Assembly: GCA_030549495.1 (NCBI GenBank)
Contig: JAUIRK010000884.1
Location: 620,001 to 684,000, forward strand
Origin: Nectonema munidae
Lineage: Eukaryota; Nematomorpha; Nectonematoida; Nectonematidae
Direction of reading: 5' to 3'
Length of the DNA stretch: 64,000 nt
A program made the position numbers and the translations under genes. The notes beneath the pieces were generated by a model, which ran no database searches, was not told where the DNA came from, and saw only the letters and a list, made by a program, of their open reading frames with translations. This document shows positions 23,251 through 34,799 of this stretch, piece after piece. Every line of letters starts with the position of its first letter. The stretch's first letter is position 1.

Positions 23251-24891
23251 GAAGACTTTTTGAAATACGGATTTATTCCTTCACTTCATGATGAAAACTT
23301 ACATTTTTGCTTCATTTGCAATCAATGCTTATCAAATGAATCGATGAAACCAAATCGTCTTTCTTTACATTTGAAAACTAAACATTTAAAGTACTTCAAT
23401 TCAGATTTGGATTATTTGAAGTCTTTGAAATAAAAAATTCAAAAAAGAAAAAGGATAAATTATTTGTTAAAGAAACAAGCTAATGATTTTAATTCCACTC
23501 TCAAAGCCAGTTACAAAATTTCATTACTTATTTCTAAAAAGTGAGGACTTGATAAAACCATCAATATCCAAATTCATTAAAATAGTTCTTGAAAAAGACG
23601 GTAATGCTGTTCACTCAATGCTATTAAGTAACAACTCAGTCGCCAGAGAATTGATGAAATGGGTAACGATATTGAAATGAAGATAGTTGAAAAGTTTGAA
23701 GTTAACAAAATTTTCATTGCAAATAGATGAATCAACTTTTTTAAATAGTCAAGCTTTTCTATTAGCATTTGTGAGATATATTGGTAAGGGTGAGTTTGCT
23801 GAAGAAATGGTTTTTTGTGAATCAATGGACACAACTACTACAACATGTGATATATTTTACAAAATCAAAAATTACTTTGATGAAAAAATGATACCGATGA
23901 AAAAGATTGTAGTTTTAAAATGAGCAATAAATAAATGCTATTAAAGCTAATCCAAAATGTGAGCGTATCTTCAAACAGATTTGTGAGAACAGTAGTGCTG
24001 ACTTTGTTAGACTTCTGACACATACAGAAGTAAGATGGCTTTCTAAGGGAATGGCTTTGAAAAGATTTATGCAATTATTCGATATTATCAAAGATTTTTG
24101 AGTGATAGGCCTGAAAATAAATATTTGCTCACTAATGATGGAAGCGCATTTTTGAGTTACCTAACGGATCTTTTTGAAAAACAGAATGTTCAATAAGCAA
24201 CTTCAAAGCTCGAATAAAACACTGATTGATGCAAAATCCAAAAAAAGTTTGATCACTTTTATTGGTTGAAAGAAAATGAAGCAAGTGATTCAGATGTAAA
24301 AATTATTGTTGATCATTTGAAAAACTTAGCATTGGAGTTTGGAGAAAGGTTTTCTGACCTTAAAAATCTTAAGTTTCCTAATTGGGTGGTGCAGCCAATG
24401 TTAGTTGATATTTCCGAGGTTACAATACAGAGAAGAAATTTTTGAAATTCAAAATGACGAATCTGTTAAAATTTTATTTAACGTGAAAGTTATGATGGCG
24501 TGGCTTTGTGATGAAACAGAAAAAAGTATCCGCTTTCTACCAACATTGCCAGAAATATTTTATTGCCATTTCCTTCTTCTTATTTGGTTAAATGTGGTTT
24601 TAGTGCTGTCAATGATATGTTGTTGAAAAAAAGAAATAGGTTAGACATGATTAAAAGAGGAGATCTCATGCTTAAACTTACAAAATTGGTCCCCAACATA
24701 AATGTCTTTGTAAGAGTCATCAACAAGCGCATGGATCCCATTGGAATTTATTTCATACAAAAAAATTTTATTCTGATAAATTTTCATGATTACAAAAATT
24801 TTTAAGTAAAATTTATATATTGCAATAGGGGGCATGAGAAATATTATAATCTCCAAGTGGGGCATGACTCAAAAATGTTTGGGAAACACTG
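23251..24891 (+). mobile_element. hAT transposon remnant, ZBED5-like
   Basis: A complete BED finger at 23251-23430 (FLKYGFIPSLHDENLHFCFI, CNQCLSNESMKPNRLSLHLK, TKH). Then FSLQIDESTFLNSQAFLLAF with VRYIGKGEFAEEMVFCESMD (first catalytic Asp region, near 23700-23830), TEVRWLSKGMALKRFMQLFD near 24030, and a C-terminus with SYLVKCGFSAVNDMLLKKRN at 24580-24640. The part between the first catalytic block and TEVRWLS is deleted, and several frameshifts and stops occur. The right end at 24891 reads GGGAAACACTG, a Charlie-type terminus. The 8-bp target duplication could not be matched on the left. Confidence 0.82.
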
Positions 24892-25107
24892 CGTTAAACT
24901 GATATATTTCACAAAACGACTAAATTCGATTGATACTTCCAATTCGGGATGTTTTGCGAAACTTTGTTCATATCAGCAAAAAAAAGTAGAGATGAAAGTA
25001 GCGTACCATTTTTTAGTTGAAAATAAATATTTTTTCATAACATTTGTTAGTTAGTTTGGATAAAGGCGAAGAAGAAGTGGATTACTTAGTCCATTGTTAA
25101 TTTAGAT

Positions 25108-25850
25108 AAAGTAAAACCTCGGTATAACGAAGTTTGAGGCGAACTGTTGTTTAGTTCGTAGAAAGCGAGTTTCACTATAACCGAGGAGTGCAATAAAAAA
25201 ACTAGAATTTTATTTTTTACTCAGTTTATTTATCTCTTTCAACGAGTTCATAGTAATTGGGGTCGTTGCAAATGACGACAACTCATTTTTCTTCACTTTC
25301 GACCGCTGCTCTCTTTTCAGCTTTTGGCCAGTTGCCAACTCGCCAGTTGCCATTTGTCACATTTTTTCCTCTCTGTTTTGGCTGACTTCATTTGTGAACG
25401 ACCCCTAAACTAAAGCTAAAAATGCAGTAAAATATATTTAACTTTTATTTTCGAAAAAACATTTTTACTCGTAATGATTTAAATCAAAGCCAAATTTTGG
25501 GCTTTGGCCATAAGTACAGGTCCGAAACAGGAATGATTTGGGATCTAGCATTTTTGAAAAGAAAAGGAGCCTCTTGAACATCGGGGTAAAGACTCTTATT
25601 CTTTTACGCTTTATTCCACTCTTCTCGTAAGAATTGTAAGATTGTTACGACGAATATAACAGCCAAGTTAGTAAGCGGTACTTTAAAATCATCAGCTATT
25701 TCTGATTTTGATTTTACATTTAGTTCAGCAGCAGTAATAGCACGATAGTTTGCGGCAATATTAAAATTTCTGCGTTTAAAAACATAGGCACCTCCATAAA
25801 AACAATTCATAAAAGAAGGAAAAATTGAGAAGTCAAAAATAAAAAATAAA
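25108..25850 (-). mobile_element. Tigger/pogo transposon remnant
   Basis: The low-coordinate end reads AGTAAAACCTCGGTATAACG, the typical Tigger terminal repeat. Minus-strand coding around 25810-25500 reads YRAITAAELNVKSKSEIADD then FKVPLTNL, a CENP-B-type helix-turn-helix, and YPDVQEAPFLFKNARSQIIP, the second CENP-B-type DNA-binding segment (usually YPxVEEALxxWxxxARxxxIPVSG). The DDE catalytic domain is absent, so most of the middle has been lost. Confidence 0.75.
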
Positions 25851-26680
25851 GAGTATCATAAAATGTGTCTTTGTATCTATGCTGGTGTATTAGTACAAAA
25901 GTATTCTTCTTTTTATAATAAAAGCATATTCATCTCCAAATCTCATACTAAAACAGCATCGCAAAATTATAAACTAGCAAGTTAGTTTTATAAATAAAAC
26001 GCCTTTCATCTCAGCAAGAAAGAAGAGTAAAAAAGAATATGGAACGTATGATTTATTGCTTTATGAAAGTGACTTCCTATCTACGCAAGCGTATACAAAA
26101 GTATGATTGCCTTTATTCAAGATTTTAAAGCTTTTTTCTCCACGTGTAAATTGTATAAGTGCTTCTTCACAATTTTATTCTTTGTATAAGGAAGGTTTAT
26201 TGCTGAAGAGTGAGTTCTTACATAAGCAATGCGAAATTAGAAACGGTCAGCGAGTTAGTTAAAAAAGGCCTAACCCTTACGTGTTAATTTTGTTCAGGGG
26301 ATTGGGAATGGACAAATTGGTGCATATTATTGAAGTGTTCATGCTAAGCCAGTTCGCAATAACGTGATTTTACCGCGGATTATTATTTTCCTCTAAATTA
26401 TAAGGTTTAAGAAATTTATTTTCTAAAAATAGTGGCTAAAAGTAACTTTGAAAAGGGTTTGAAGAATTTTATCAGGAAAATATGATAAAAATTAGGATAA
26501 ATGCTTTAACATGCGTGAAGATCACATCACAATACCCATACTCCAAAAATAGAGAATATGTTTTTAGTGCGGGGCAAAGCTAGTTGGAATTCGATCTCAA
26601 TAGATTAGATATGATGCTTGAAAGTTACAATTATTTTGACTATGAATAAATGAGTGAGCACTCTTTTTTTGACGTTTCCC
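25851..26680. other. no gene seen
   Basis: AT-rich sequence between the Tigger remnant and the TTAA-type element. Confidence 0.4.
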
Positions 26681-27109
26681 TAAACCCTATTAGTGCTGGG
26701 GGCCTAAAACGCCCCCCCCCCCCCCCTCCCTTCACTAAAAAATTAATTGTACATAATTGGTTGAATCATATCCCTTCAAATTTTGTGACTTTTCCTAAAA
26801 TCGCTAGCTGCATCTTTTGATACCATTTTCATGGTAGTTGAATGACCCTTTCATGCCCAAAACTGTCAATCAAAATCAAAAATTGAAATTTTTCAGCAAG
26901 AATTGACATTTTCTGTAGTTAGCCTTATAACTTTGGATCCCTATTATATACTACCTTGAAAATTTATAATTATATACAGTTTGAAACGCATAACACTTTA
27001 TATATTTAATTTTTTCAATAATCATGGCTACTTTAGAAAATGTCAATCAAAATTTTGATTAATCAGAAATATATCTAATGAAATATTCCTTCAAATTTTA
27101 CATAAAATA

Positions 27110-28150
27110 TATGTTTTTATACTTAATGGGCCATGATGGTTTCATTTCTGGACTCATTTTTTCATTTAGGATTTGATTAACATCTATAAGTGTTAATCAA
27201 ATTTGTGGTTTACCTCTAAAAATTTTCTCCAAAAACATTTCTTCGAATTTTACATAAAATATATGTGTTTATGGCCATGCTGGTTTCATTTCTGGACTCA
27301 TTTTTTAAACATTTAGAATTTGAAAATACCTATACGTGTCAATCAAATTTGCGGTTTACCTCTAAAAATTGCCTCCAAAAACATTCATTCTAATTTTACA
27401 ATGATATATATGTTTTTATACCAAATCGTTTATGTTATTTACGTTTCTAGGCTCAGTTTTTGGATTAAGTTTAAAAACTGTTTTCAAATATATCTCAAAT
27501 TTTATATAAAATATATATTTTTATACCAAATAAACCATGCTAGTTTCATTTATGGACTCAATTTTTACAGTTTGGATTTGAAAATATCTAAGTCTCAATC
27601 AAAGTTGAGTTTCATTCTAAAATTTGTTTCCAAAAGTATTGATTGAAATTTTACATTAAATATGTTTTTATGGCAAATAGATCATGATGGTTTCATTTCT
27701 GGACCAAGTTTTCGAATTTAGAGGTTTTACTAATAGTTGCAATCAAATTTACGGCTTATGTCTGAAAACTATATCCCAAAATATTCTCTCTAATTTTACA
27801 TGAAATATATGTTTTTATACCAATTCGACCATGATCATTTTATTTCTGAAATCAGTTTTTGCATTTAAAGGTTTAAATGTCCGAAAGTGTCAATCAAATG
27901 ATCGATTTACGTCTTCTAGAGAAATATTTTTGAAATTTAAATTAAATATCTGTTTTTATGCCAAATGGAAGATGCTGGTTTCATTTTTAGACTCAGGTTT
28001 TCCATTTGTAGTTTTAAAATATCTGAAAGCTTGAATCAGATGTGTGGTTTAATTCTAGATACTGTCTTCAAAAATATTTTCAAAAAAATAATATATCTCT
28101 TTCAAATAAAATATCTTATTTTATAACAAATTGACTGTGCCTATTTCATT
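27110..28150 (+). repeat. satellite B array in copy 1, about 8 units
   Basis: Tandem units of about 115-165 bp, most near 150, each with ATATGTTTTTATACCAAAT-like and TGGTTTCATTTCTGGACTCA-like blocks followed by CAATCAAATTTGCGGTTTAC-like and a CCAAAAACATT block. Unit landmarks lie near 27131, 27286, 27436, 27550, 27690, 27840, 27980 and 28145. The units are diverged, so the array is older than the A array. Confidence 0.85.
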
Positions 28151-28509
28151 TCTCTACTCCATTTTGTCTAATACGGTTAAAAAATATCTCGAAGTGGCAA
28201 TTGAATTAGTGATGTATTCCTGAATCTGTTCTGTAAATTTTTTACTGTAAATTATAATATGACGTAGAGACGACGAGCCGATAACGAATCTGTAGCGCCA
28301 AAAAGATAGAGGTCCTATCGAGATGCATAAGCTACTGACAAATGAAACATTTTGAGTGAACCAAACACCTAAAGTTGGTTTATTAAATAAATTAAGAAAA
28401 TAACTACCAGAGAAATACTGCAAGTAGAAGTTATTTTTATGTTTATATATTTGACATTGATTTACAGGTTTAATCGATTTTTTGAAAGGTTTTATTGATT
28501 TCATAAAAA

Positions 28510-29280
28510 ATGAACATCACCATTAAATTCTACATACTTGAAATGTATAAAAAACTTTTTATAAGAATAAAAATTTTAATTTTGACATGGGCTGTCATAT
28601 TTAAATTTTTTTGTCAGGTTTGAATGATTTTTATATATAAAAAAAAGAAGGAATATCACCAGTAAACACAGCGTACTTGAAAACGGGTATATGTGTGTAA
28701 AATACTTTATTAATTATTCAGATAAAATGTTTCTTTTTGAGATAAATCAATTTTTTGACAGGTTTGGTTGATTTTCATAAAAAATGAATATCACCACTGA
28801 ATTGCGCATGCTTAAAAATGGGTATATATTTGTAAAAAACTTTATATAATTACTTAGATTAAATAAAAAGTTTCATATATCAATTTTTTGATACGTTTAA
28901 TTGTTTTTTTTATAATAAGAAATGAATATCACCACTAAATTCAGCATAATTGAAAATGGGTATGTAAAAAACTTTATATATTTATTTAGATAAAGTTTCT
29001 TTTTTGAGATGAGCTGTCATATGTAAATCACTTTTTTGACAGGTTTGGTTAATTTTCATAAAAAATGAATATCACCACTGAATTCAGCATATTTGAAAAT
29101 GGGTATATATGTGTAAAAAACTTTATATAATTATTTAGATAAAAAGTTTCTTTTTGAGATGAGCTGTCACATTTAAATCAATTTTTTGACAGGTTTGATT
29201 AATTTTCATAAAAAATGAATATCACCACTCAATTCGGCATAGTTGAAATATATATGTAAAATATTTATAAAAACTTTACG
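28510..29280 (+). repeat. satellite A array in copy 1, about 6 units
   Basis: Units of about 133-151 bp containing ATCACCACTGAATTCAGCAT, GAAAATGGGTATATATGTGT, AAAAACTTTATATAATTATT, GAGATGAGCTGTCA and TTTTTTGACAGGTTTGATT. Landmarks (ATATCACCA) at about 28510, 28656, 28789, 28929, 29068 and 29219. The first two units have distinct variants (ATTAAATTCTACATAC and AGTAAACACAGCGTAC) that recur in the same order in copy 2. Confidence 0.88.
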
Positions 29281-29329
29281 CCCCCCAGCACTTGAGGGGA
29301 CAAATTTAGCCCAGCACTAATAGGGTTAA

Positions 29330-29828
29330 GTGAATATTTAATTCTACCGTTAAGACAATTAGGAATTTTCTTCAATTTTTCATGGCTACTCTTAAAAACG
29401 TCATGGCTACTTGCCCTCTAATTCATTTTGAAAACGTTATGTAATAATTTGCATTGGGATACCCTACACGATTCATGAAATGTTATAAATAAAAGATAAG
29501 CTCTAACATGATTTAAAAATAGATCTAAAACATTAAAAATGCCAAATTCCTTTGAGGGGCGCTTGTGTTTTTTGAATAAGAAATAATGATAGAGTGTAAA
29601 TAAAAATTAATAAGGCAGCATAAAATGGGAAATTTACTTTTGCTTGAAAAGAGTTGGGAAAGAAATTAGAAAAGTTGTATGAAGGAAATAGGGTTTGCAT
29701 ACTTTTCTTTCAAAAAGATAAAGTAAAGGGTAGGAAGAGGACGAAATGAAAAGCGTTGTTTTTTTTTCAGTTGGATTGGGATTTAGGAAGGAAGAAAAAG
29801 AGGTAGGAAGTGGAAGAAGACGAGCAAC
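29330..29828. other. no gene seen
   Basis: AT-rich sequence leading into the CpG-rich block. Confidence 0.4.
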
Positions 29829-30250
29829 TACTGACGGAGCATTGTGTGCTCATTGTTTTTGTGCGGGAGCGAAGTGATTGTTGCGCGCTGCTGCTACTCA
29901 CCTTTCAGTAGTGGCAAGAGAACACACTGAACTCGTGCGCGCACTGCCTCTTGCGCACGCGCGTAGAAAGAGAATTGAACCCGGAAGGCGTACGCGCGCG
30001 CGCGTGAGTGACTGGTGCACTCCTCATTAGAATGCCACCTCTAGGTCAGGAAGAGCAGAGCTACGCATCGTCACCACCTCATCAACACCACTTCGAGGCA
30101 GCAGCCTGCATCTACGAGAGGATCGATGATCACGCTGCAACGTGGAACAGCCTCTCAAATCGCACTTTGGAGCGCGTCTGCCCGCCCAATCCCAAACACA
30201 CGCCTACTTCAAACTCGCGCATCTCTTACTTTACATTTTTGCGAGTAAAA
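29829..30250. promoter_or_regulatory. CpG-rich block, possible promoter and first exon
   Basis: The only strongly CpG-rich stretch of the window, with CGCGCGCGCG near 29994, GTGCGCGCAC and TTGCGCACGCGCG. On the minus strand ACTGAAAG|GTGAGT near 29903 is a strong splice donor that would end a transcribed exon coming from higher coordinates, consistent with the 5' end of TOX about 7.7 kb upstream of its first recognised exon. On the plus strand an ATG at 30032 opens MPPLGQEEQSYASSPPHQHH for about 85 codons with GC-rich codons, which could be the start of another gene. Neither reading has a family match. Confidence 0.4.
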
Positions 30251-30299
30251 TGTCAAAACGCACATAAAATTGTTATCAGCTCGTTTTGACAACGAAATC

Positions 30300-31090
30300 A
30301 TAGATTCAAAAAATGACATCTTTCCTTCTTCATTTGTCTACAAGTGGAAGAATGAAAGTTCTTTTTGAAAATTATCATATCCTGACTTCGTCAAACATAC
30401 AAGTGCGTTGAAAAATAGCATAAATTAAAGAAATACTTTGTGCATCTCACTTATACATTGCAAACAGTATTGTGTAGAATGAAGTTTAAAAAAAGATATC
30501 TTTAGCAGGTGAAAATTTAAGAAGTAAAGAAACAGACTTCTAGTTCAAAGGAAAAAAATATCTCATTCAATTATGATTTTATACGTTTTTTATATTGCGT
30601 CATCTCTTATTTTTTATTTAAGAATAAAACTAGCTAGACAAAGCATTCATTTCTAAATAAACTTAAAATGTATGTGACGATGAACTACTGCCTTTTTCAA
30701 TTTTCAGACATGCGAACAAAAGTGTATAAAGTATACAAAGGGCATATAAAAATTTTCTCTTAAAAACGTGTCCCGCTCGAGTTTATTTATCTTCCTCATA
30801 CACTATACATGCAAAATTGAACAATATACACAGTAAAAACTCTCAAACTGACCACCTCTATCTATAACCAGTCCACCTCCCAACTTCGACCGATTTAACC
30901 AAGACCCCATTTTTTCTATCAATATCTATTTAATTTGATTCTCTATCCTGACCAATTTTATATTCCTAAATCACGCATTGAAATCATAAAATTTTACGTT
31001 GTTCAGGCGTAAAAATTGTAAAATAACAAAAAGTGTTTACATCAGAAAGACATTTGCAACACACATTATTCATACATGTGAAAAAACAAC
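30300..31090. other. spacer; possible Tigger-like end at 30831
   Basis: AT-rich. CAGTAAAAACTCTCAAACTG at about 30831 resembles a Tigger terminal repeat and may belong with the Tigger coding piece at 33.77-34.32 kb. Otherwise nothing. Confidence 0.3.
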
Positions 31091-31200
31091 TTAACCCTCG
31101 CTTTACGGACATTTTTGCACTAACGCCGTTGACGGACATTTTTGCACTAACGCCGTTGACGGACATTTTTGTACTAACGACGTTGACGGACTGGGGACAA
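31091..31200. repeat. TTAA plus CCC end with three 27-bp tandem repeats
   Basis: TTAACCCTCGCTTTACGGAC at 31091 is followed by three 27-bp units (31107-31187; GGACATTTTTGCACTAACGC then CGTTGAC) and a partial fourth. Each unit is rich in CGTT/AACG palindromic steps. A TTAA-CCC start with subterminal repeats fits the left end of the piggyBac element whose coding remnants begin about 950 bp downstream in the same orientation. 27 is a multiple of three, so both strands stay open; this is not evidence of a protein. Confidence 0.6.
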
Positions 31201-31429
31201 TTTTGTCCAATTTTCACCATTACGTTTTTTCATCAGAAAATAGTGAAGTCATTATACCACACGTTGTATGAATTACTTGAAAATAAAATGAGAAAACATT
31301 CTATAAAAGTCATTTTTCACAGTGAAAATTTTATCAATTTAACGCCATCTATATTTTGTTAAACTTGATCTAGTACTGGCTGTTAAAATTTCAATTAGGA
31401 TGTGAACTGAATAAGACTTTAAACTTTGT

Positions 31430-31560
31430 AAGTGACAATAAATTTTAAGATAGCTGGTATTTTTGTCGATAAGGCACTGATGCGCCACCTGCATGGGCTA
31501 GGAGTAATTTTTGACGGGCAGTAGTGATCCAACGTGGAAGGATCGGATTTAAAAACATGC
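31430..31560. repeat. possible SINE-related fragment
   Basis: TTGTCGATAAGGCACTGATGCGCCACC near 31461 resembles CATTGACAAGGCACTGATGTACCGC near 46389, where it adjoins a tRNA-like B box. The shared core is about 25 bp. Confidence 0.35.
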
Positions 31561-32057
31561 GCTCAATCATTTACCAACGAACGACAAAAAACATTAGTAA
31601 CTTTCAAACCTGAAAAAATATATAATACAAAGCTCGTCACTTTGTTGTTGTTATCTTGTGAATAATCAAAATTTGGTTTTATTTACTTTTATTCCTCGTG
31701 CTCTTCTCGACACAAGTGGTAAATGCATTTATTGATTCAGGAGTGAGCAGACTCTGCTGATATATTATAAATTTTTGTTTTTCGTGTTTACCTCTAACCC
31801 TTTCAACCATGGTGTGAACGAATAAGAAATGATCAAGACAACATATGAAGAAAATATGATGCTGGTTTGTTGTACTCTTATGACACACGATATCGACATT
31901 TGTTATTATATCTCTTTATCTGCGCTTGTGCAATGTATCGATAAACTTCGCAATTGGTAAACTGAGGAGCACATTTTGTTCATACACAATTTTCTGATAA
32001 ATCTTTCTGGCTTCTGCTGACATTATTCACCTTCATCCATCGTGATTTTTCTTCTCA

Positions 32058-33660
32058 TGTCTACCATCTCCTTTTCTGATGTTGAGTCTTCTGAAAAAAG
32101 TTCTTCATCTTCATCACATTCTTCTTCTTACAGTAGTTTTCACAGTGAATTCAATATTACTGATCAAGCCTTGGTTGCTCCTGATGGAACTGAATATTCT
32201 TGGGAACCGGCTTTCAGCCATACTGGAAGACCAGAAAGAATCAACTTAAGAGACCTAGTAAAGTAAAGACTTTATGGTTCCAAAGGACAGGCCAAAAAGA
32301 CAAAAGATGTTCTTAGTTTATTCAAACTTTTCTTTGCATCATAGCTCACATTTATTCGATGATTAGCAAAAATGGATTCACATTTCAGGTATTACAAAAA
32401 TATATTCATGTGTGATATTATGACACATCTAATCATTTTCCCTTAGTTCTCTAGTTGTGGGGCTAAATTTTTGATGAGTCAAATACACTAATAAAGTTTT
32501 GGATAGCTTAAATCAATTTTATTTTTAGAATTCAGGTCTAGGGTTTAGGTTAGCGTTAGGATACTTTCATTTCTTTTTTTCTTTCAAAAAGTTCAGTTGC
32601 ATTGTACTACTATGAATTTCCAAACTAACATAATAGAATATGTTTTTGCTTTTTGTTTGTTGGGGTATATTGGTAAGCAATTTATCAAAAGATGAAAATT
32701 GTACGAAGAATTGAAAAATGATAAATTTACATAATAAAATTGTATTTTTACTACTAGAAAATGTCATTCTACACCGTTTTTTTACTTTTTCAGGTCGATA
32801 AGTCCTAAGTATTCGAATGTGCATCACTGTTATAAAAGTTTTCAGATCAGTCATGTCTTAGCCTACTTTAGTGCCTTGATTAGTATCGTCAAAATGGAGA
32901 TTAAAAAGTCAAAGTTGATTTGTTTTCAAGTTCAGGCAATGAGCAAGCTTAGGTCGGGATATGATCACTCTCATACATGTTTTTCTCCGTTTTGACAAAA
33001 AAGAGAGAGATCCCTTGGACAAAATAAGCGCTATAAGAAAGCTGCATGACCAGTTCTATAGTAAATTTTCAAGATATTGGACTCCACACTCAGCGCTCAC
33101 GATGGATGTGCAGCAATGTTCATTTTAAACCTGACAGGGTATTATCTTATAACGAATACAACGGACGAGTCGATGTTGCTAATAAAATGCTCAGAGCCTA
33201 CAGGTCTTACAAGCCTAATAGAAAATGGACGCATGCAGTTTTTTCTAACTATTTAGACATTAGTGTCTTGAACACCTGGAACACCAAGTTCAACTCGCCT
33301 GACAAATTTCCTTCAACCAAAGAAAGGGGGAGAAAAGTTTTCATACAGAATTTATCCTTTCTGGCCGAAGAATCAATGAAAATAAGATCAATGATATCCG
33401 AAGTACCCTTAGCTATCAGAAACTTACTCTATTTTTATGGTTTTTCTCAAGACACTACTCAACCAACGACTTCCACTTCAAGATCTTTGTGTTACCTTTG
33501 CAAATATAAGAAAAAATGCATCTAGAAACTGTGAAGAGAAGTTTGTTTGCAATGTACATTATAGAATATTGTGCTCTGAATGCTTAGTCAAATCATATAA
33601 ATTTAACGCCAAATATACTAACTTTTACTTTAATTTCAAAATTTTCTTTTTTCAAAAACA
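32058..33660 (+). pseudogene. piggyBac transposase remnant with the catalytic core deleted
   Basis: N-terminus from ATG 32058: MSTISFSDVESSEKSSSSSS then EYSWEPAFSHTGRPERINLR. About 32990-33110 reads KKERDPLDKISAIRKLHDQF and YSKFSRYWTPHSALTMDVQQ, corresponding to the stretch that ends at the first catalytic Asp of piggyBac. It jumps directly to FKPDRVLSYNEYNGRVDVAN, then YRSYKPNRKWTHAVFSNYLD (33125-33260), the region of the third Asp, so about 150 residues around the second Asp are missing. The C-terminal Cys-rich domain (CYLCKYKKKC, NCEEKFVCNVHYRILCSECL) is split by a frameshift near 33520. Confidence 0.82.
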
Positions 33661-33760
33661 ATAAAATAATTTTTTTGCTAATTTTATTTTATTTTGATTT
33701 TTTATCATAACGAGAACGTTTACATGTTACTTTTGAAAGGAGTTTCTATGATGGATATTT

Positions 33761-34320
33761 TAGAAAAATGTGTTTTAAATTGGCAATGGACAAAATTGTC
33801 TGGAGGCCATCAAGTGGGCGTCTCAAGGACAAAATCGATCTAATAAACGCCAGTTCGCAGCATGGCCAAAGAAAACTTGCAAGCATATTTCCAGTTGACA
33901 AAAGAACTGTACAAAATATTTCAAAGAGAAAAAATGAGTATATTTCTGCTTATGAGTAGCTCAAAGAAAAGAACAAACTAGATGAGAAAGTTCTGCAATT
34001 GTTCAGAGTTGCACGTTCAAAAAATGTTCCAATTAGCGCACCTCTATTACAAGAAAATGCGCTGGAAATTGCAAAAAAAATGAGAAAACAAGGAATTTAA
34101 AGCATCAAATGGATGGTTTGCTATATTTAAGTGAATTATCCGTGAAATGGAAATAGGCTTGGATCACTTCCAATATTTTTTAAGAATGCATTTGCTATTT
34201 TAATAAAAAGTTATCGAATCAAAAACGTAGTGTTGCTTTTAGACAATGCACCAGCACATCAAATCAAAAAAGTTAATTTTAGTAATATAAAAGTTATTTA
34301 TTTGCCAGTCGGTAGTCAGA
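33761..34320 (+). mobile_element. Tigger/pogo transposase fragment
   Basis: From about 33768: SGRLKDKIDLINASSQHGQR and KLASIFPVDKRTVQNISKRK (CENP-B-type HTH), LFRVARSKNVPISAPLLQEN (second DNA-binding segment), then after a deletion and frame breaks NVVLLLDNAPAHQIKKVNFS and NIKVIYLPV, the DDE block holding the second catalytic Asp (usually LLxDNxPAHP, then LPPNTT). The frame then runs without a visible border into piggyBac sequence. Confidence 0.8.
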
Positions 34321-34798
34321 GAAAACCCCAAACTATTTTAGATTATAACATGTATAAAGGGGGTATAGATGCTTTCAACAAGATGGCTAGAGATTATTCG
34401 TGCTACAGAACCTCAAGAAGATGGCCAATGGCGATTTTTACAAATTTATTAGACATCGCTGCAAATAGGTCATTATGAAATCAAACATGCTAGAAAGGTA
34501 TCCAAGTGTCAGAAAAGGTGGACGAAAGTGTTTCATTAGAAGTTTGGCTCTACATCTAACTGAAAAGGCTATGCAAATCAGATGCCAAAGTTCACCAACA
34601 CGTGTTGATATAAGAAACATTTTATCTTTTTATGGTTTCGAAGCATCCAATCAACCAACTACATCACATGAAAGAGGTTATTGTTTCGTTTCAAATTGTA
34701 AACCAAGAAAAAGAAGTACAAGAAAGTGCATAAAATGTCGAAGGCCTTGTTGTAAAAATCACGCAGTACTTATTTGCACAGAGTGTAAAGACTCATAA
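34321..34798 (+). mobile_element. piggyBac transposase C-terminal fragment
   Basis: ILDYNMYKGGIDAFNKMARD carries the third catalytic Asp region (GGVD in the family, here GGID), then CYRTSRRWPMAIFTNLLDIA, a frameshift near 34470, MLERYPSVRKGGRKCFIRSL, and the Cys-rich end (CFVSNCKPRK, CIKCRRPCCKNHAVLICTEC). It differs clearly from the copies at 6.7 and 32.1 kb. The N-terminal half is missing and replaced by the Tigger piece. Confidence 0.82.
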
Positions 34799-34799
34799 A

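Larger units (their letters stand above)
26685..29325. mobile_element. TTAA-flanked non-autonomous element carrying two satellite arrays, copy 1
   Basis: Ends with 16-bp perfect inverted repeats CCCTATTAGTGCTGGG. The right flank is TTAA (29326-29329); the left flank is TAAA, one change from TTAA. CCC ends plus a TTAA target are the signature of piggyBac-type transposition. Inside: left subterminal zone with a C run and TTCACTAAAAAATTAATT, B array (27110-28150), conserved core (28230-28510), A array (28510-29280) and right subterminal zone with a second AGTGCTGGG copy and TTTGTCC. No transposase frame is present. Copy 2 at 59976-63973 is the same element in the opposite orientation with longer arrays. 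Confidence 0.85.

Noticed and set aside
27320-27646. 108-codon frame in copy 1 that resembles a 90-codon frame at 62902-63174 in copy 2 (both begin MKIPI, then VNQICGL)
   Set aside because: Both come from the same satellite B units; the frame follows the repeat period and not a protein.
28510-29280. Regular repeats that might suggest a CRISPR array
   Set aside because: Units of about 140-150 bp without separate spacers, in an animal-type genome; it is a satellite array.
31033-31362. Frame with a repeated TDIFALTPL motif
   Set aside because: Caused by the 27-bp tandem repeat; the opposite strand is open as well.
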